Source of the DNA: Sthenelais limicola
Lineage: Eukaryota; Annelida; Polychaeta; Phyllodocida; Sigalionidae
Length of the DNA: 64,000 bases
Reading direction: 5' to 3'
Assembly: GCA_942159475.1 (NCBI GenBank)
Contig: OW804096.1
Location: forward strand, 131,988,941-132,052,940
Shown here: in pieces, positions 11,868 to 25,500 of the stretch
Numbering within the stretch: position 1 is the first letter of the stretch
How the letters are laid out: each line of letters begins with the position of its first letter
Notes under the pieces: model-generated
What the model was told of the DNA's origin: nothing
Seen by the model: the letters and a program-made list of their open reading frames with translations, nothing else
The model's database searches: none
Translations under genes and position numbers: made by a program

Positions 11868-12376
11868 AATATGCAAGCTTAAAATAGTTTGTCGGGACTA
11901 ATGTATATTCGTTGGTTCAACGTTTCGATCTACATTATTAAGGCAGGCTATGGAGTGCGATCAGGCAAGATCACTTAAAGTTAAGATACCCAACGGCAGA
12001 TACGATTCATTACTGCACACATTAATAATACACGAAGGAATCAGTCAGGCATAAATTGTTCTGGCACCCGAAGTGATGGCAGTGCGGGTAGCCTACATGC
12101 ATATACAAATGCCAAGTACAAAGCATACGCTAGATGGTGGCACTTTTGCAGAAACAGCAAATCCTTGTCTTCATTTGTTTTGAATCTAGGAGACTTTTCT
12201 AAAACATTACATTATTAATGATAATCACAAGATAATGTTATTATAATGTACCGGTTAATTCTATAATATCATATATATATATTCTGCATAATATGGTATT
12301 ATCAAAATACATGTAAGTACACTGATACCCGTTATGAGTGCATGTCTGGAGTAGGCCTAAAAGTAAATCATAGTCA

Positions 12377-12742
12377 TACCACTTTTATAAAAACAACCTA
12401 TATTTAAAAGAGTCTGTCATTTCTCATCGCTACGGGAAAATTACATCGGCATTCCGAAAAATTCATCTATTACGAAAAGAACCGATGATACTCTATATAA
12501 AAAATACCGGTAATATTCATTATTTTCTTTTATTAGCATAATTATGGTATAGTCTTGTCTTACCACTTTATAAAACAATCTATATTTAAAAGAGTCTGTC
12601 ATTTCTCATCGCTACAAGAAAATTACGTCGGCATTCCGAAAAATTCATATCATAATTACGAAAAGAACAGATAATACTCTATATAAAAAATACCGGTAAT
12701 ATTCATTATTCTCTTTCATTAGTATAATTATAGTCTTGTGGC
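12377..12742. repeat. Tandem duplication, two diverged copies of about 184 bp
   Basis: Copies begin with TACCACTTT at 12377 and 12561 and share the motif order: AGAGTCTGTCATTTCTCATC, CGGCATTCCGAAAAATTCAT, CTCTATATAAAAAATACCGG. Differences include small indels and substitutions, so this duplication is older than the one at 11.7 kb. Confidence 0.8.
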
Positions 12743-15700
12743 AGTACTCGTGGCAAAGAGGATGAGAAGGGCTTGTGTGCATGTTATATATATATATTCA
12801 ACATTATTTCTGTGATCCCCGGACACCTGACTCGATGAACTATTTGAAAATCAGATTTATAAAAATAATCAGTATACTCAAGACCAGGCTTACATCGACG
12901 AGAAATTGATCCTGGGGTCGTGAAGATCGAACAGTAGAATCTTAACGCCCAATAATCAATCATTACTATTATTTAGCTTTATTGGCAAAATTCGCTTACA
13001 GTACAGTGGTTCAATCCAACGAGTTGTTCAATATAAATACTAAGGAAGGACATGGCGAATGTGGTTATGAAAATAAGAGATTGATGGACAAACAAAGGGT
13101 ATCACTATGGTATTACTACATTTTATTTATTCGTCTCCTAGCCCCGCGCGCCTGTTAAATTATTGAATATGCATACACGTAACCTCATAATCACTATTTA
13201 TAAAGCATGAACGAGTCCCCGCAACATTTAGATAGACACAATTAAGTGCTCCCCTCCTCATCAAATCACATCACATCACATAGAGCTCTGTGTTTCTTAT
13301 GGTGGATTAGTTTCTCCTGCGAATTCCACGACGTAACAATTTAGCCTAAACCCTATATCAGCAGTATAAGGTCTTTGGCTTTAGTTGTAATCAACGCCGG
13401 TTTAGGAATAACTTGAGGATAATAGAGTGATTTAGCGCGGCCGCTACATTAGTTTCAGTTTCATTTTCAGTTTCAGTTTCAACGGAGCCCGAGGACACAT
13501 TAATCTGCATTAATATCTAACCTACTACCAAACCCCATACGGTGAGTTCTATTATTTTGTTATTTTATTCAGGTTTTTTTCCCAGAAACATTTTATTGGC
13601 GGTACCCTGTACCATAGGACTCGCATGTTTAGTAATTGGGCGCATATATATATGTTTTACATATCAAAATACCGTACACCCTTTTGAGTCTATAAACCTT
13701 CTCCTCTGTATCTCACCCAATTTCTAGTTAGCTACTCGAATCCTATTATTCAAGTGGATATTGAAAGATACTTGTTTATCAATATTGCATCCATGCAAGG
13801 TATAAACATGTTCACTCTGCATATATCACTCCTATTTTACATTTCGTTTTCCCAGGGGCGGATCCAGGAGGTGGACCCTAGGGGGGGGCACAGCCAGTCC
13901 TCATTCAGGTCATTTATGTGTGATGGGAGGGGGCTAATTAGCTTAATTTTTACAAACAAAATTGTTAGCATGCCAAAAAATGTTTTTAAAATACACACAT
14001 TTTAAAGGAATAATTCTGGCAAATTTTCACTTGTTATAATTTTGCTTGTTAAAATTAAAGATTTTAGTCGAAAGGCTGGTTTAGAATAATGACCCTACGG
14101 TGTCATAGCCACCATATATATGGGTCAGGAGGCATGGTTCCCCAGGAATTTCTTTTAGAAAATGAGTGAAAGTTGAGTACATTCTAAAACTAAACCGGCA
14201 ACATGGGTTTTATAGGCTTTTGGGTTTCACCCAACCATGCTGTTTCTCAAGTTAAAGTTTAAGAAGAAAAAACATGGTTCCTTCTTTTTTCATCGAACGC
14301 TAGCATTCACCTTTAAATAGCAATCCCGAAAAAATTAGACTAGAGTCACGCGAGCGTAGCCTACCTGACGTCTAGGTCGATGTACACAAGTGACATTAGA
14401 TTCCAAAGGTCATCTTGTTTGCCCTGAATGTAGGTCATAACTTCTATCAACACCGAGCTACAGATGTATCGAAAGTATAATGTAAGTATAACTAGCAATA
14501 ATTCGAAGTATTTACTGGTATTTAACCCAATTACTAGCATTTAAACAATTGTCTGAAGTGTGTGGATCTTTTATTTATTTACCTTACGGAATGTCGACAG
14601 GTATACTTGTGCATATATAGTGCATAAATAGAAGTTTAACTTTGTCCAAATCAAGAGAGTAATGTTCTCTAAGATACCACCGACATGCAGATCGGCAGCT
14701 ATATGCATATCAGTAGCCTATATATACAATCACTCTAGCGATTAAGCAGAGGATGGAAGGGAATTTATCATTGGAGATTCCCCGCACCAATTATCATAGA
14801 AATGTAAGATAACCGAGGCACACAGTTTCTTTTTATTAGAGGTGATTCTGTTGACGCTAGGATTTCTGTTATATACAGGTCAACTAGCTGTTCAGAATTT
14901 AGACTATAAAGATTACGGGTGTAATGATTTTGGTACTGGGCGAATGAGAATAGGATGAAGGTGATGAGTATTGTGTAATGGGATGACTTCTATAGGGATC
15001 CTGGCGGGTGTCTGGTGTTAGGGAAGAGATAATAAACAACAAGAACGAGATGTAAAAGCTATAACACTCCGATATTTACATACATATTATAGACAATTAA
15101 CAGCTCATTAATTCTCTGATCGGTTGAGATTCTCTCACATTAATTGCCACTCAGTAAGCACACATCTAAAAAAATGACAGATTAGCTGCTGAAATTAGCA
15201 CAGACAATATTGACAAAAACATCTCTTCAATTGCACGCCATTCTACTTCATGCATGGAAATGAAACTTTCACATTGCCATTTATTTAACATGAATGAAAT
15301 GGCCCCGTCGTATTTTCATTGACGTATTTTCATTGACAAAGTACCTTGTCTAACATGTTTAAGCAAACTGGTTACTATTGCTTCTCTATCTCCAACCAAT
15401 TACAGGCAGGTCGTCGATCCCTAATTTATTGTTCCATATATCGGGTCGAAAAAGGCCCAAACATTATTCTAACATACATCAGACATCGGTACATCCCATG
15501 TTTGCACAGCGCCAAGGGCCCGATTGGGTATACTACTACCTGGACCCTCAATGCATGATGAAATGAAATAATGAAGAATGCGATATAGAATTGAAGCTTG
15601 GACCATTGTATTATGTTAAAATGTTATGTTGATAAACATCTTGAAAATAGGAGAGTGCAAACAGAAGATTATAAACACACCACGCATGATACTTCTTCAC

Positions 15701-16414
15701 CAGAAAATATTTATTCTCATAATTAATTTTTTTTTCAAGATTTTATTTTAACTGGGGTTACATTTCCCAGATATCCATGATTTTCGAACGCTTTTGTGTC
15801 CTATAGTTGTTCGTTTAAAAAAATGTATTCCTCAGAAGTTTCATATTAATGCGATATGCATCATTCTTCGAAATATAGCCCGTAAATAATCACTCTCAAT
15901 AACTTTGAATAGAAATAAACGTTAAACTGTGGGAAGCTCTAATTAATCCCAACCCAGGCAGAAGGCCATTTTTAATTCAAGTTTTTATTCCTCCCCTGTT
16001 GTTACTGGTAGTTTATTCATAGAGCAAGGTCAAATGCAGGCGATGCTGCCTATCCCTTAGATAATAATATATTAATATACATTGATACATAAGCATAGGA
16101 ATCGTGGATCCAGGGGTTGGCCTGGTATCCAGAAATAAAATAATCCATAAACATCAGATAGCATTATTAATGTTGTACTTGGTACTTGGAGGAAATAATG
16201 CAAATATATCAACATGTCGATGTATCTCGAACACGTTAAATGAAGGAGTAACCTGGTAGGCCTACATTCACTGCAGTTTAAATAATGGCGCATTATTATT
16301 CATAATGCAACAGAACAGTAGTTATTAAACGCAACGTTTTATATCAATAAACATTTTATTACTTTTATTTTACTGTAAATACTGGGTTTCCTAAAATTTC
16401 TGTTACATTTTAGG
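12743..16414. other. Gene-free stretch with minor repeats
   Basis: No gene recognised. An array of GTTTCA units lies at 13452-13481. CAGGGGCGGATCCAGG at 13,854, followed by a G run, resembles the end of a dispersed repeat, but no second end was found. Confidence 0.4.
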
Positions 16415-16551
16415 GTGCGGTGGTTCAACACCCTGAAAGGAGGGTCTGAGGAGTTGGAGTGGCCAGTGAAAACAACAATAGCTTTTACAATCTACCTCAC
16501 CGAGGAAAATAAGATGTGCAATAACATAAACCTCTGAAATTGGGTACCAAA
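16415..16551 (+). other. Probable 5' UTR exon portion of the GT92-like gene
   Basis: The pyrimidine-rich TTTCTGTTACATTTTAG ending at 16,414 is a good splice acceptor. The following 137 nt hold stop codons in the frame of the CDS and lead straight into the start codon. A noncoding first exon further left is implied but not located. Confidence 0.4.
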
Positions 16552-17745
16552 ATGAATGGATCGTCATCACACAGTCTCTGTCCTCGAAAATGCAATCGAA
16601 CTTTTGGAATAGCAATAATTATCACAGTAATTGGCCTGAATATCCTAGCGTTCTACCAAATGAACAACGGATACTCAAACGAAACTCCTGTTGGCATCCT
16701 TCAGTCACCGAATGGTGACGTTCTACCGTCGAAAGTATTTACTTCAAACAATTCATTTAAGTCGGTTAAAAGAGTTCGACACATGGAAAAAGAGGAAATC
16801 AATTCAAGAGTTGTGGAAAGTTTTTATGAAGAGGAAAGTAGGACCACTAAAAAAGTGATGTTTTCCCTTAAAATATTCAAAGAGAGTTGTGACAGCGAAA
16901 TTAATAACAAATCGGTTGATACTGATGTACCCCGATGGCAACAAATGGTACAATTCTGTAACTCGTCCGAGAAAACGGCATTCAACGCAGTCATCGCATT
17001 ACAAATTAGAATATACAAACTTGATAGATCTAAATGGACTGTGGCTGAATTAAAACAGTGGATGCACTACGTATTTTGGTTGGGGGTTGAGCATATCTAT
17101 CTATGCGATCATTATCGATTTTCAATAGAGAAATTGGATTCCAAATTAAAAAGATACATCGACGCAGGCTTGGTGACATATATTGAGTGGAACCGAATCA
17201 GGAATCCCATGGAGGCACAGGTTCGATGTTATCAACATATCATTGAGACGTATAAAGATGTTACATTATGGCACCTAGCCATTGATATGGACGAATACCC
17301 TTTCCTGCCCAGTGACCAAAAGGAAGGTTGCCTATTAAGGTATCTTCAAAGAATTGATTATCCCATTTCCGAAGTGTCTATGCATAATTATCTTATGTTG
17401 GGAAATGGAGATAGAACAAAAAATATGACGATTGAACGCATTACACGTATGACACCAAAGCCGGCTAATGAATTGGATAAACCGATTTATAGACCTACCA
17501 GAGTCATGTCAAGGTTACATCATAATTATGTGAAACATGGGAATCGAAAGGAAGCCTCAGATGACGAAATACGAGTGTTGCATTATTGGGGATCGCGCAT
17601 CACAGACTTTGGACCTGATACACCCAAAGTAAAACGGATAACAATAGAGTATCCCCTTCTGAAGCAATCTCTTGTTGGTATTATTCGCTCCTCATTGCTA
17701 CATTTCGGAGAGTTGGATGCCTTTAATTCCACCACCGGTCCCTAA
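16552..17745 (+). CDS. Type II membrane glycosyltransferase, GT92 (DUF23)-like, 397 aa
   Basis: Uninterrupted frame starting at an ATG with A at -3. Residues 1-18 are a short cytosolic stretch, 19-36 a single hydrophobic membrane segment (GIAIIITVIGLNILAF), then a stem with potential N-glycosylation sites. The catalytic domain covers about 143-350. It shows AVIALQIRIYK and a KQWMHYVFWLGVEHIYLCD block, then IDMDEYPFLP at 244-253, giving the D-x-D metal/nucleotide-sugar site (Asp245, Asp247), and RVLHYWGSR at 341-349, typical of the family. Known GT92 members (nematode GALT-1 type) transfer galactose onto N-glycan core fucose in the Golgi; the acceptor here cannot be read from sequence. The C-terminus follows closely after the catalytic domain. 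A strong splice acceptor at 16,414 suggests a spliced 5' UTR. Invertebrate genomes often carry many intron-poor copies. The nearest genes are the divergent filament gene and the convergent DNAJB6-like gene. Confidence 0.88.
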   Translation: MNGSSSHSLCPRKCNRTFGIAIIITVIGLNILAFYQMNNGYSNETPVGILQSPNGDVLPSKVFTSNNSFKSVKRVRHMEKEEINSRVVESFYEEESRTTKKVMFSLKIFKESCDSEINNKSVDTDVPRWQQMVQFCNSSEKTAFNAVIALQIRIYKLDRSKWTVAELKQWMHYVFWLGVEHIYLCDHYRFSIEKLDSKLKRYIDAGLVTYIEWNRIRNPMEAQVRCYQHIIETYKDVTLWHLAIDMDEYPFLPSDQKEGCLLRYLQRIDYPISEVSMHNYLMLGNGDRTKNMTIERITRMTPKPANELDKPIYRPTRVMSRLHHNYVKHGNRKEASDDEIRVLHYWGSRITDFGPDTPKVKRITIEYPLLKQSLVGIIRSSLLHFGELDAFNSTTGP

Positions 17746-18804
17746 CCCATTTAATAGGCCCGCAACTCATTCCATCTAACCTGATTGTTGGAATTGGACA
17801 AAGAGATTTCCAAGGACTTGGCATATAGGCCTACTACCTACACATGGGCCTTGCCATTCTCCTCTGTAGTTATTATGAACAGGCATGATTTAAATTATTG
17901 TGATAGCTTGATCTCTTATATTGATGATTGTGCAGACTCTGGTCACTTTTAACTTTATTTATAAACAAATGTATCACAGGAAGGGAAAGGCTATTATTCC
18001 TGCCAGATGACAACGCTTTTTGTCCTCGTCCTTTGGCGCCCATAATTAACAGTTATGACACAGTTATATTATTAGTATGGAAAGGGATCAACCGCAAATG
18101 ACGTCATGCCCTAGGGGGTAGGGGAGGTTTTATGACAAGGTATGGCAATGGGGGGAGGGGTTGGGGGTCAACTCATATATGACATCATGTTTTCATATTT
18201 TTAATGATAAGACTATCAGGATGGGGAAACTTGTGCTCTTAGTATTATGAATAAATTTTATTTTGAAGTATACCTTAGATTACTGGACACAGGCTTATAT
18301 GGCCTTTATATCCAGATCGTTACTGTATCCCATTATACTATGCTATTATATTATGGTATTGTGACATGCATGGCATGCAGTAGTTTTTGTATAATCGCCT
18401 TTTAAAAAATGAGGGCATTTTGTGTACATATATAGTACAATAATTACGAACCATAACCGAAGACAAGAAATAGATAGGAAAATCATTAATATTGTGGCCT
18501 ATTCTGAATAACTGCTTGGAAGGGGTACGGAATGCAAAGATATGATCGATTTATGGGTTCTTCCTTTAAGTTGTGCATCCCATTGGGTTGGCGAGTAAAA
18601 ACATAGTTTAAAAATAAAATGTTTTGTCCATTTAAGCCTAAAAGATATGAGATACAATACACACTTATCTGTCATTTTAAACGTAGATATAAAACATACC
18701 CAAACTTACATAATATGGGTTTTCAAATTAAAGTTGAGCCTCCAATTAAAAACTTGTGATAAAATTATTTTCTCCATAGGTCCTATATTCTGGATAATAA
18801 ATGT
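17746..18804. other. 3' flank of the GT92-like gene
   Basis: No further gene is seen. The segment up to about 18,270 is probably 3' UTR, given the AATAAA at 18,250. Confidence 0.4.
18250..18255 (+). promoter_or_regulatory. Candidate polyadenylation signal of the GT92-like gene
   Basis: AATAAA about 505 nt after the stop codon, followed by T-rich sequence (TTTTATTTTG). It is the first canonical hexamer I noticed downstream on the plus strand. Confidence 0.45.
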
Positions 18805-19208
18805 GATGTGTTTTAAGAAAATGAGTCATAAGTCGCAAAATTGATATTTTTCAGAGTTTTTTTTCACAAGATCACATCATTGGAATTTTCTAATTTTTGA
18901 AGAGTTTATCACTCATAGCTATATCAATTAATGCCTCAAATTTCAGGGCAATCTATGTCACATATCCTTATAGTTTTACAGGTCCTCATATGGACTACAT
19001 TTAGTTACTTTACTGTTTATTGACCCCCAGAAATATTGGAAAGTTTTTTTTTCAAAAACGAAAATATCAAACTTAAAATCAAGAAATACTTATTAGATTA
19101 TTAAACTGTTTACTATCATTGGAATCCCCTTGATCTCATCTTTTCAAATATAATGATACCTCAAAATCTATTTTTTGCGACTTATGACTCATTTTTCTGA
19201 AACACATC
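18805..19208. mobile_element. Fold-back / MITE-like element, 404 bp
   Basis: The arms 18805-18840 and 19173-19208 are inverted copies of a 36-base sequence with about three mismatches; both contain ATGAGTCATAAGTCGCAAAA when read inward. Weaker complementarity continues inside. The interior is AT-rich and noncoding. A target duplication was not established. Confidence 0.7.
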
Positions 19209-22200
19209 ATATATATGTCATTCGGTTAGTGGCTCGTGTTAGTCCAGCCTGTGTTCAATAAAAATAAATGATATCAAAGTCCAATTTACAATTTCCTTTA
19301 TTCACAGATGCGTTTTTTCTTCCCACGAAGATCTTTCTTACATCGAACTGTTTCTCATGTAAACAAACTGTGATGGCACAATTTATTTAGTACAGGGTTT
19401 AATGGTAACGTTCACGTTAAGTATATGTTAAAAGAGTAACTCATTCAAAGCTTATACAAAATATACATATATAATTCTTTCATCCTAGTCAATGTCCCCT
19501 TGTAAAGGGAATTTGGTATTATCTTCTTCACCTGTTGTCATGGGAAATATGAAGTCAATCGATACACATCCAGTGGTTCATCACTTCTATATTTTGTTTA
19601 CAAGTTTGTGAGAGCTGGAATATAAGTTAAGCTTTATGCTTTATATGTCTGATAATAGGTTTGATTTTTCTGTATCTAAATACTACATACCCAGTAGATT
19701 ATCACACATAAAGAAAGGCCTGGCCTTGTTTTTTTAAAAACAACATTTTCTCATACAATATGTTATGTGTAATATACACATTGCCTGCTAGCTAAACAAC
19801 AGTATGTTCAGGACATGGCACGCACCGATTATTTTAGGTCTATTTGTAAAAACCAGTTATCAACAATGTAAGCTTGAATTAATGCTTCAATTTTATCATC
19901 TGGGGAGATGCGATGATTCTGGTTCTGGTAAATAAAGGTGATAGGGAATTAGTAATATGATTGGCAGGATCTAAATTTAGTTTTACTAATGACAGGCGCA
20001 ATGGACCCATTTCAGATCTATAGCCAATCAGGGATGGTATTAAAAAGAAGCCATGATATTGGGTGTATTGTACCGATTCATCATATTCATTTTAATTGGG
20101 AGGCAGGGGGAAAAGCAAGACAAACTTATTAAATTGATATCATGCTCTCTGAATCGGATAAGTTAAAGGGCCAAAACTGTGTGCAGAGGATAAATCTAAA
20201 CTTATGGGGTCACAATTTCTTACTAATATGAATAATTCAAATGATGACCAGGCACTGTTCATTTTATAAATATTAACTAAAATGATTGTACTGAAAGTGA
20301 TTGGCATGTTTACCTTAGAATTAGCCCCCCAACTCATGTAGACCAAAATGCCCAATGTTTTTTTTAAAACCGAATCACCAGTTAAAGGATTTTTTGATAT
20401 GTTACTGTCGTTGAAAACATAATTTGACTATCTCATAACCTTACAAAATGCGGCCAGTCCAGCTTACTATTGGACCATGAAAGAAGTAATAAATAAGCAC
20501 ATAATTAAAGAAATAAAGGGAAAATCACAATTATACATGTATCATAAATTACAGGCCCAGAGTTTCTGCAACTACAGGCAATTAAATAGATAAAGCATTT
20601 GAAGATAGCAATCAAACGATGACATATCCTGCGCTGCCTACATGGCATTACAATCGAGATAATGAGTTTACATGAGGGGATCAAATTCCTAAATTAATAG
20701 GACGCTGTGAACAGAGACGAGCACAAATACCTTAGTTCTTTCTGTTAAATCATGGGTAGTACAGTTCTACATGTACAATCCTACATACAAACACGCACAC
20801 ACCCTATATCTTCTATTATTGCCAGCTCTCTTCATTCTCCACAAGGAAAGGTACTAGTCTACGGAGTTCGCATGATGTTTAAATATCACACAAGAGATAA
20901 CGGAACCCCAAATATGCACATCCAATATCAATCCAATAAGTACAACATCAAAGTATAAGATAAACCGAGGGGGAAAACTGTTATTTTCTATAGAATATAC
21001 ACAAATGAGAAAAACCCAGCCAATACAATCTAATCGTCTTTATAGGGCGAAATACTGTGAGTTGTTTGGTCACCCATCATTTATGACTGAAAGTGAAAGT
21101 GGCAACTAATACATCCTGACACAGAACATTTTTCATACTCTTGATGAAAAATCACATTGCCACGAGAAGGAGTGATAATTGATAAGGATAAAATAGCAAT
21201 GCAGGGATACCAAAACAACATTGGCGGCATCTTAGTTTATATGAATCACAAGGCAAAAAAGAAATCCAAAACGTTTCAAACGTAGGCGGCAAAGCCTTAA
21301 ACAAACTTTAAGCCTTGTATGTTTTCAATTCGCTATTATGAATAATCTTCAGTACTATCTATATTAGATAGATTGATTTCCAATGTGACGTCGTTTGTTT
21401 CCAACGGTCCGCAATCAATATAAGCGCACCAAGTAAAAACTGTGTTACCAGGAATTGCGACTATTAAAGCATTCATGTATTACTTTAAAAGAACTATGGG
21501 ATATTAAGAAGTGTATGGCATACTTCGTACACCAAATTCATAGTTGTTCCAATTAGTCTGGCTAACCTGGAGCATATCAGTGTGTAAATGAATAGAGCAT
21601 ATCAGTGTGTAAATGAATAGAAGATGAGATTCCACGTAGGTCAGAAGAATGTTCTTGTGTTGCAAAGTGAGAAGAGAAAAGTCAGTGACATTTCTTTCGA
21701 AAGTAAGAACACTAAGTGACAATACCATCAGTCCAGTGAAAAGGTACGCATATATTCCATTTAACATTAGATACACATAGCTGTTACACATCCAATATTA
21801 TAAGCTTACCTCAACACAAGGTTTAACGTAATACACATCGGAGATAGAATAAGTGCATTTCAAGATGAGAGACAATACTTAAGTCGCATGTGAATAAAGG
21901 TCGAGTCGTCAGAACGTAAACCATGGATAGCTTTTGTTTAGTCCCTGAAATATTGTTCCACTGGGTCTTTTAGAACTATTTGAATATATGCATTGAAATA
22001 AAAGAAGTACGACAGTGTTATTGTCTATTTTTCAGACGGTAGTGTTGAAGTAATTTCCCTCAGGATAAAGATATATGTACATCATAACATGAAATCCACG
22101 AAACGTGTGATGCTGGATTCAAATCAATCATTAGCTTGGTCATCACTCGAGGGAATTCCATGACTTCAATTATAATATCCATTTACAGGCTGGATCTCCA

Positions 22201-22523
22201 CACAGAGGATAAGATATGAATCGATACTCTTCCGCGACTGTTATATAGTTATGATAATCCACACAACATAAAATGTCTACTATAGTGTTTCATTTCAATG
22301 GATTTCAATCCAGACATCGCTCCTCTTGCATCACATGGAAAAGATACTGGGTGTTAAACACTAAAGGAGGTCCATCCACTACGCTGGGCTATGTGACAAT
22401 GATAAAATGACAAGCTGGAGCCGCGAGCTTTATATATACAAAGCAGTTGATCAATGATCTGGCACAGGGTTTATGTATACAGAAGAAGGAAGTAGAGTCT
22501 TTGGGTGGTCATGAGTGTTATGA
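19209..22523. other. Gene-free stretch between two convergent genes
   Basis: No gene recognised. It probably includes the 3' UTR of the DNAJB6-like gene at its right end; no canonical polyadenylation hexamer was found close to that stop codon. Confidence 0.4.
21571..21620. repeat. Perfect tandem duplication, two copies of 25 bp
   Basis: The unit beginning AGCATATCAGTGTGTAAATG occurs at 21571-21595 and again, identical, at 21596-21620. Confidence 0.85.
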
Positions 22524-25500
22524 TCAATAAGTTATTGCCTGGGGTTCTCCATTCACAGTCCTCGATTTTACTGATCCATCTTCTTCCACTGTAACGGTTT
22601 CTACACCGTTTTCGATTACTCTGAAATAAGTATAAGGGTAGATAGAGGTAAGGTCGCAGTTGGATTAACAAAAAAGTACATTTTACAGGAGAATTGAAGA
22701 ATTCTAGAATTGAAGGCATTAAGACTTGTCTCGAAAGAAAGGGCAAATTATCTTTAAAGTTTGCTTATCATACAATTGAAATATATCACCGTTATTTGTG
22801 TTACGATGACGGTATCAATAACACTCAACTTTGATAAAAAAAAAATTGTTTTGATATAATTGTTATTAGTATGATAAAGTAATAACATATTCAGGACAAA
22901 GATCATAGTATAAGATGAAATTAGTGTATGAGAATACCTACTTTCTAGTCACAATCTTTTTGCCATTTACAAATTTCGTTGACGTAGATGTAGATTTAAA
23001 ATTGCCACCAGCAGATGGGCCATTGAATGAAGAGGAAGAGAAAGATGTAAACCTGAAATACGAAGAGAACATTTTTCAAGTAAGAACAGAAGATCAAGAC
23101 TGTTCGAACATTCATATACAGCCATAACTATGCGTGATAAAAAGGAATGGCGACCTTTGAACTTTGGATGATGGGAAAGCTCTTCCTTGGGTGCGGTGCA
23201 TTCATAGTAAATTTGAGGATAAATGTAGAAATTGCGATAAAGCATAAAATCGTCGGCAATACGCGACCCCATTCTACTATTCCAATAGCTATATACTATT
23301 TCAACATAATACTTTTTCGTCTTATCAAAGAAATCCCATATATATACAGTGCTTTTTGCGCAGAAAAATTCGGCCAAAAAGCCGCTTTGTAGTTTGTACA
23401 CAGGCTAAAATTGTGAATCGGCTGAAATAAAAATATCAAGTTGTTTTTGGTGAAAATGTGCCCAAACCAACCAACCAACCAACTGAAACATTCTTGAGAA
23501 CAAACAACAACAGAACGCCAACCTGGATGCAAGGAAAAGTGTGCTTCGAAATTGTATGCCTGACTTAACATATTTGATATAGTTTGAGGGTAGGCTTTCT
23601 TCTGTAAAAGGCTGTCCCCAGCTACACAAACCAAATATACAGTCAGGCAGATTAATGTGCGTTGAAATCACCAGCGGGTGAACCAAAACAAATATTCGCA
23701 GTCTCAGTTAATACTCAACCCAAGGACCCAACATAAAGGATCCAAGTCCAGCAAAAACCCAAGCTGCAAATGCAAAGTGTACTCAAAATGCTAAGGTGAT
23801 AAATATAAACTCGCTGCTGTATCATATCCACAATATAAGGCATTTCCATGAGTCGCTCTCAAGTCAGTCATTTTGGAACATCGCACAAAACGCTATTGAC
23901 GATCGCATGCTCTTTTTGGTTAGGAAATTCAGGAACAACAGATAAGGATAACAAGTAACACTATATGCATCCAAATGCGCTACAGCATATTCAGTTCATA
24001 ATGGATCAATACATCACGTGACTAAGTCAAGTCATCAAACATACAAAAGACATCTGTAACTGTTAAAAATTCACTTTGGTCATAAACGCACTAAAATTTA
24101 AAAAATCTTAATAAGCCGGATGGATTTGATGGATTTTAGTCTTAGGACTACTTTAACTCACCTTTCTGTTAATATCAATAAATATCCTATCAATTGTATT
24201 ACGTATTTTGTAGGTATTATATACCAACTTATTGGAGAATCAATATTTCTAAAATTCCATGAATCACTGTATGGTATCATTTTTTTTAGATTTAGATTTT
24301 ATATTTAGCTCATTCTACTAAATGGAAGTTATCAACAACTTAACATATACTTGTTCTACCCATCACCATTCGCCATAGTCTACATATAAATAACGAACGA
24401 ACAGTGAACAGAAAGTAAACCGAAGAGAAAGCATTATCAATGTATCTACAAGGTCTCCACGGGGATCCCACCAATATCGGAGCCAGCATTATATAGAAAG
24501 CTTTTAACAAGACAAACTATAGATCTTCTATATATATGTAGTCAGTGACTAGTTTGTTTTGAAGTCCTTCGCCTAATGACCCGAGCTACAGTGCTAACAG
24601 TAGTTAGCGTAGCACCACTATGGGGAAAAGAGCGAATGTTTGTAGACTTGAAGACTTGAGATTTTTGAGTCAGAGGTTACAGACTGTAAATCTACCGAAA
24701 AGGAATTACCGTATATCAATGAAGAAATCAAAAGTACTTTCCAGTTCAATCAAATAAGACGAGTTGCTCGTCCTTTAAAGATAGAGTCATGTTAACTTAT
24801 TTGTTTCTGATCGATGATTAGATATAGGCCCAAGGCCTATACAGTATGTATGAAACATTCGCTCTAACCCACCGATATCATACAGGAAGATACATTAATT
24901 AATATATATATTATATATTCCCGACTTTACATTATATGCTGAATATATTTCTCGACTAGAACAGGCATTCTTTTATTGTTATTCAAAACGTATGCTGGTG
25001 AATTTGAAATTGTTGAGGGTGGTTATACATCCAGACTGTGAGTATGTTGATAAGTTGTTATGTTTGGTGATTATGTTGCATTTAAGGCCAATAGCCTTAG
25101 AGCGCGGCACCTGTTCCATCAGTAACCTATTATTACTCGGGGAAAGAAGTATTACTTAATTAAGCCCCAAAAACACACACCGCAACATTTGAAGAATGCT
25201 TAATCAAAATAATTAATTTAACTTTTTAAGCCCTTCTTCGAATCGTTACAGCTTTAAACACAAAATAAACACTAAAGATGCCTTTTCATTCACTGTTTTA
25301 ACAATTCAATATATTTTAGATTTCAGTTTCCACCCGACTTCTAAGATCGGGAAGAATATAAATAGTCTCAAGAAAAATGAAAAATAAAACAAAGAATAGT
25401 TAATAAATACCAAAGTCATTCATTCCACTTCACCACTACCACTGAACATACTAAAACTATTAGAATAATTGGTCAAAACATAGAGGTCGAATGACTTCGG

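Noticed and set aside
13854..14320. Possible dispersed repeat starting CAGGGGCGGATCCAGG
   Set aside because: Only one end is recognisable; no inverted partner or duplication was found, so boundaries cannot be supported.
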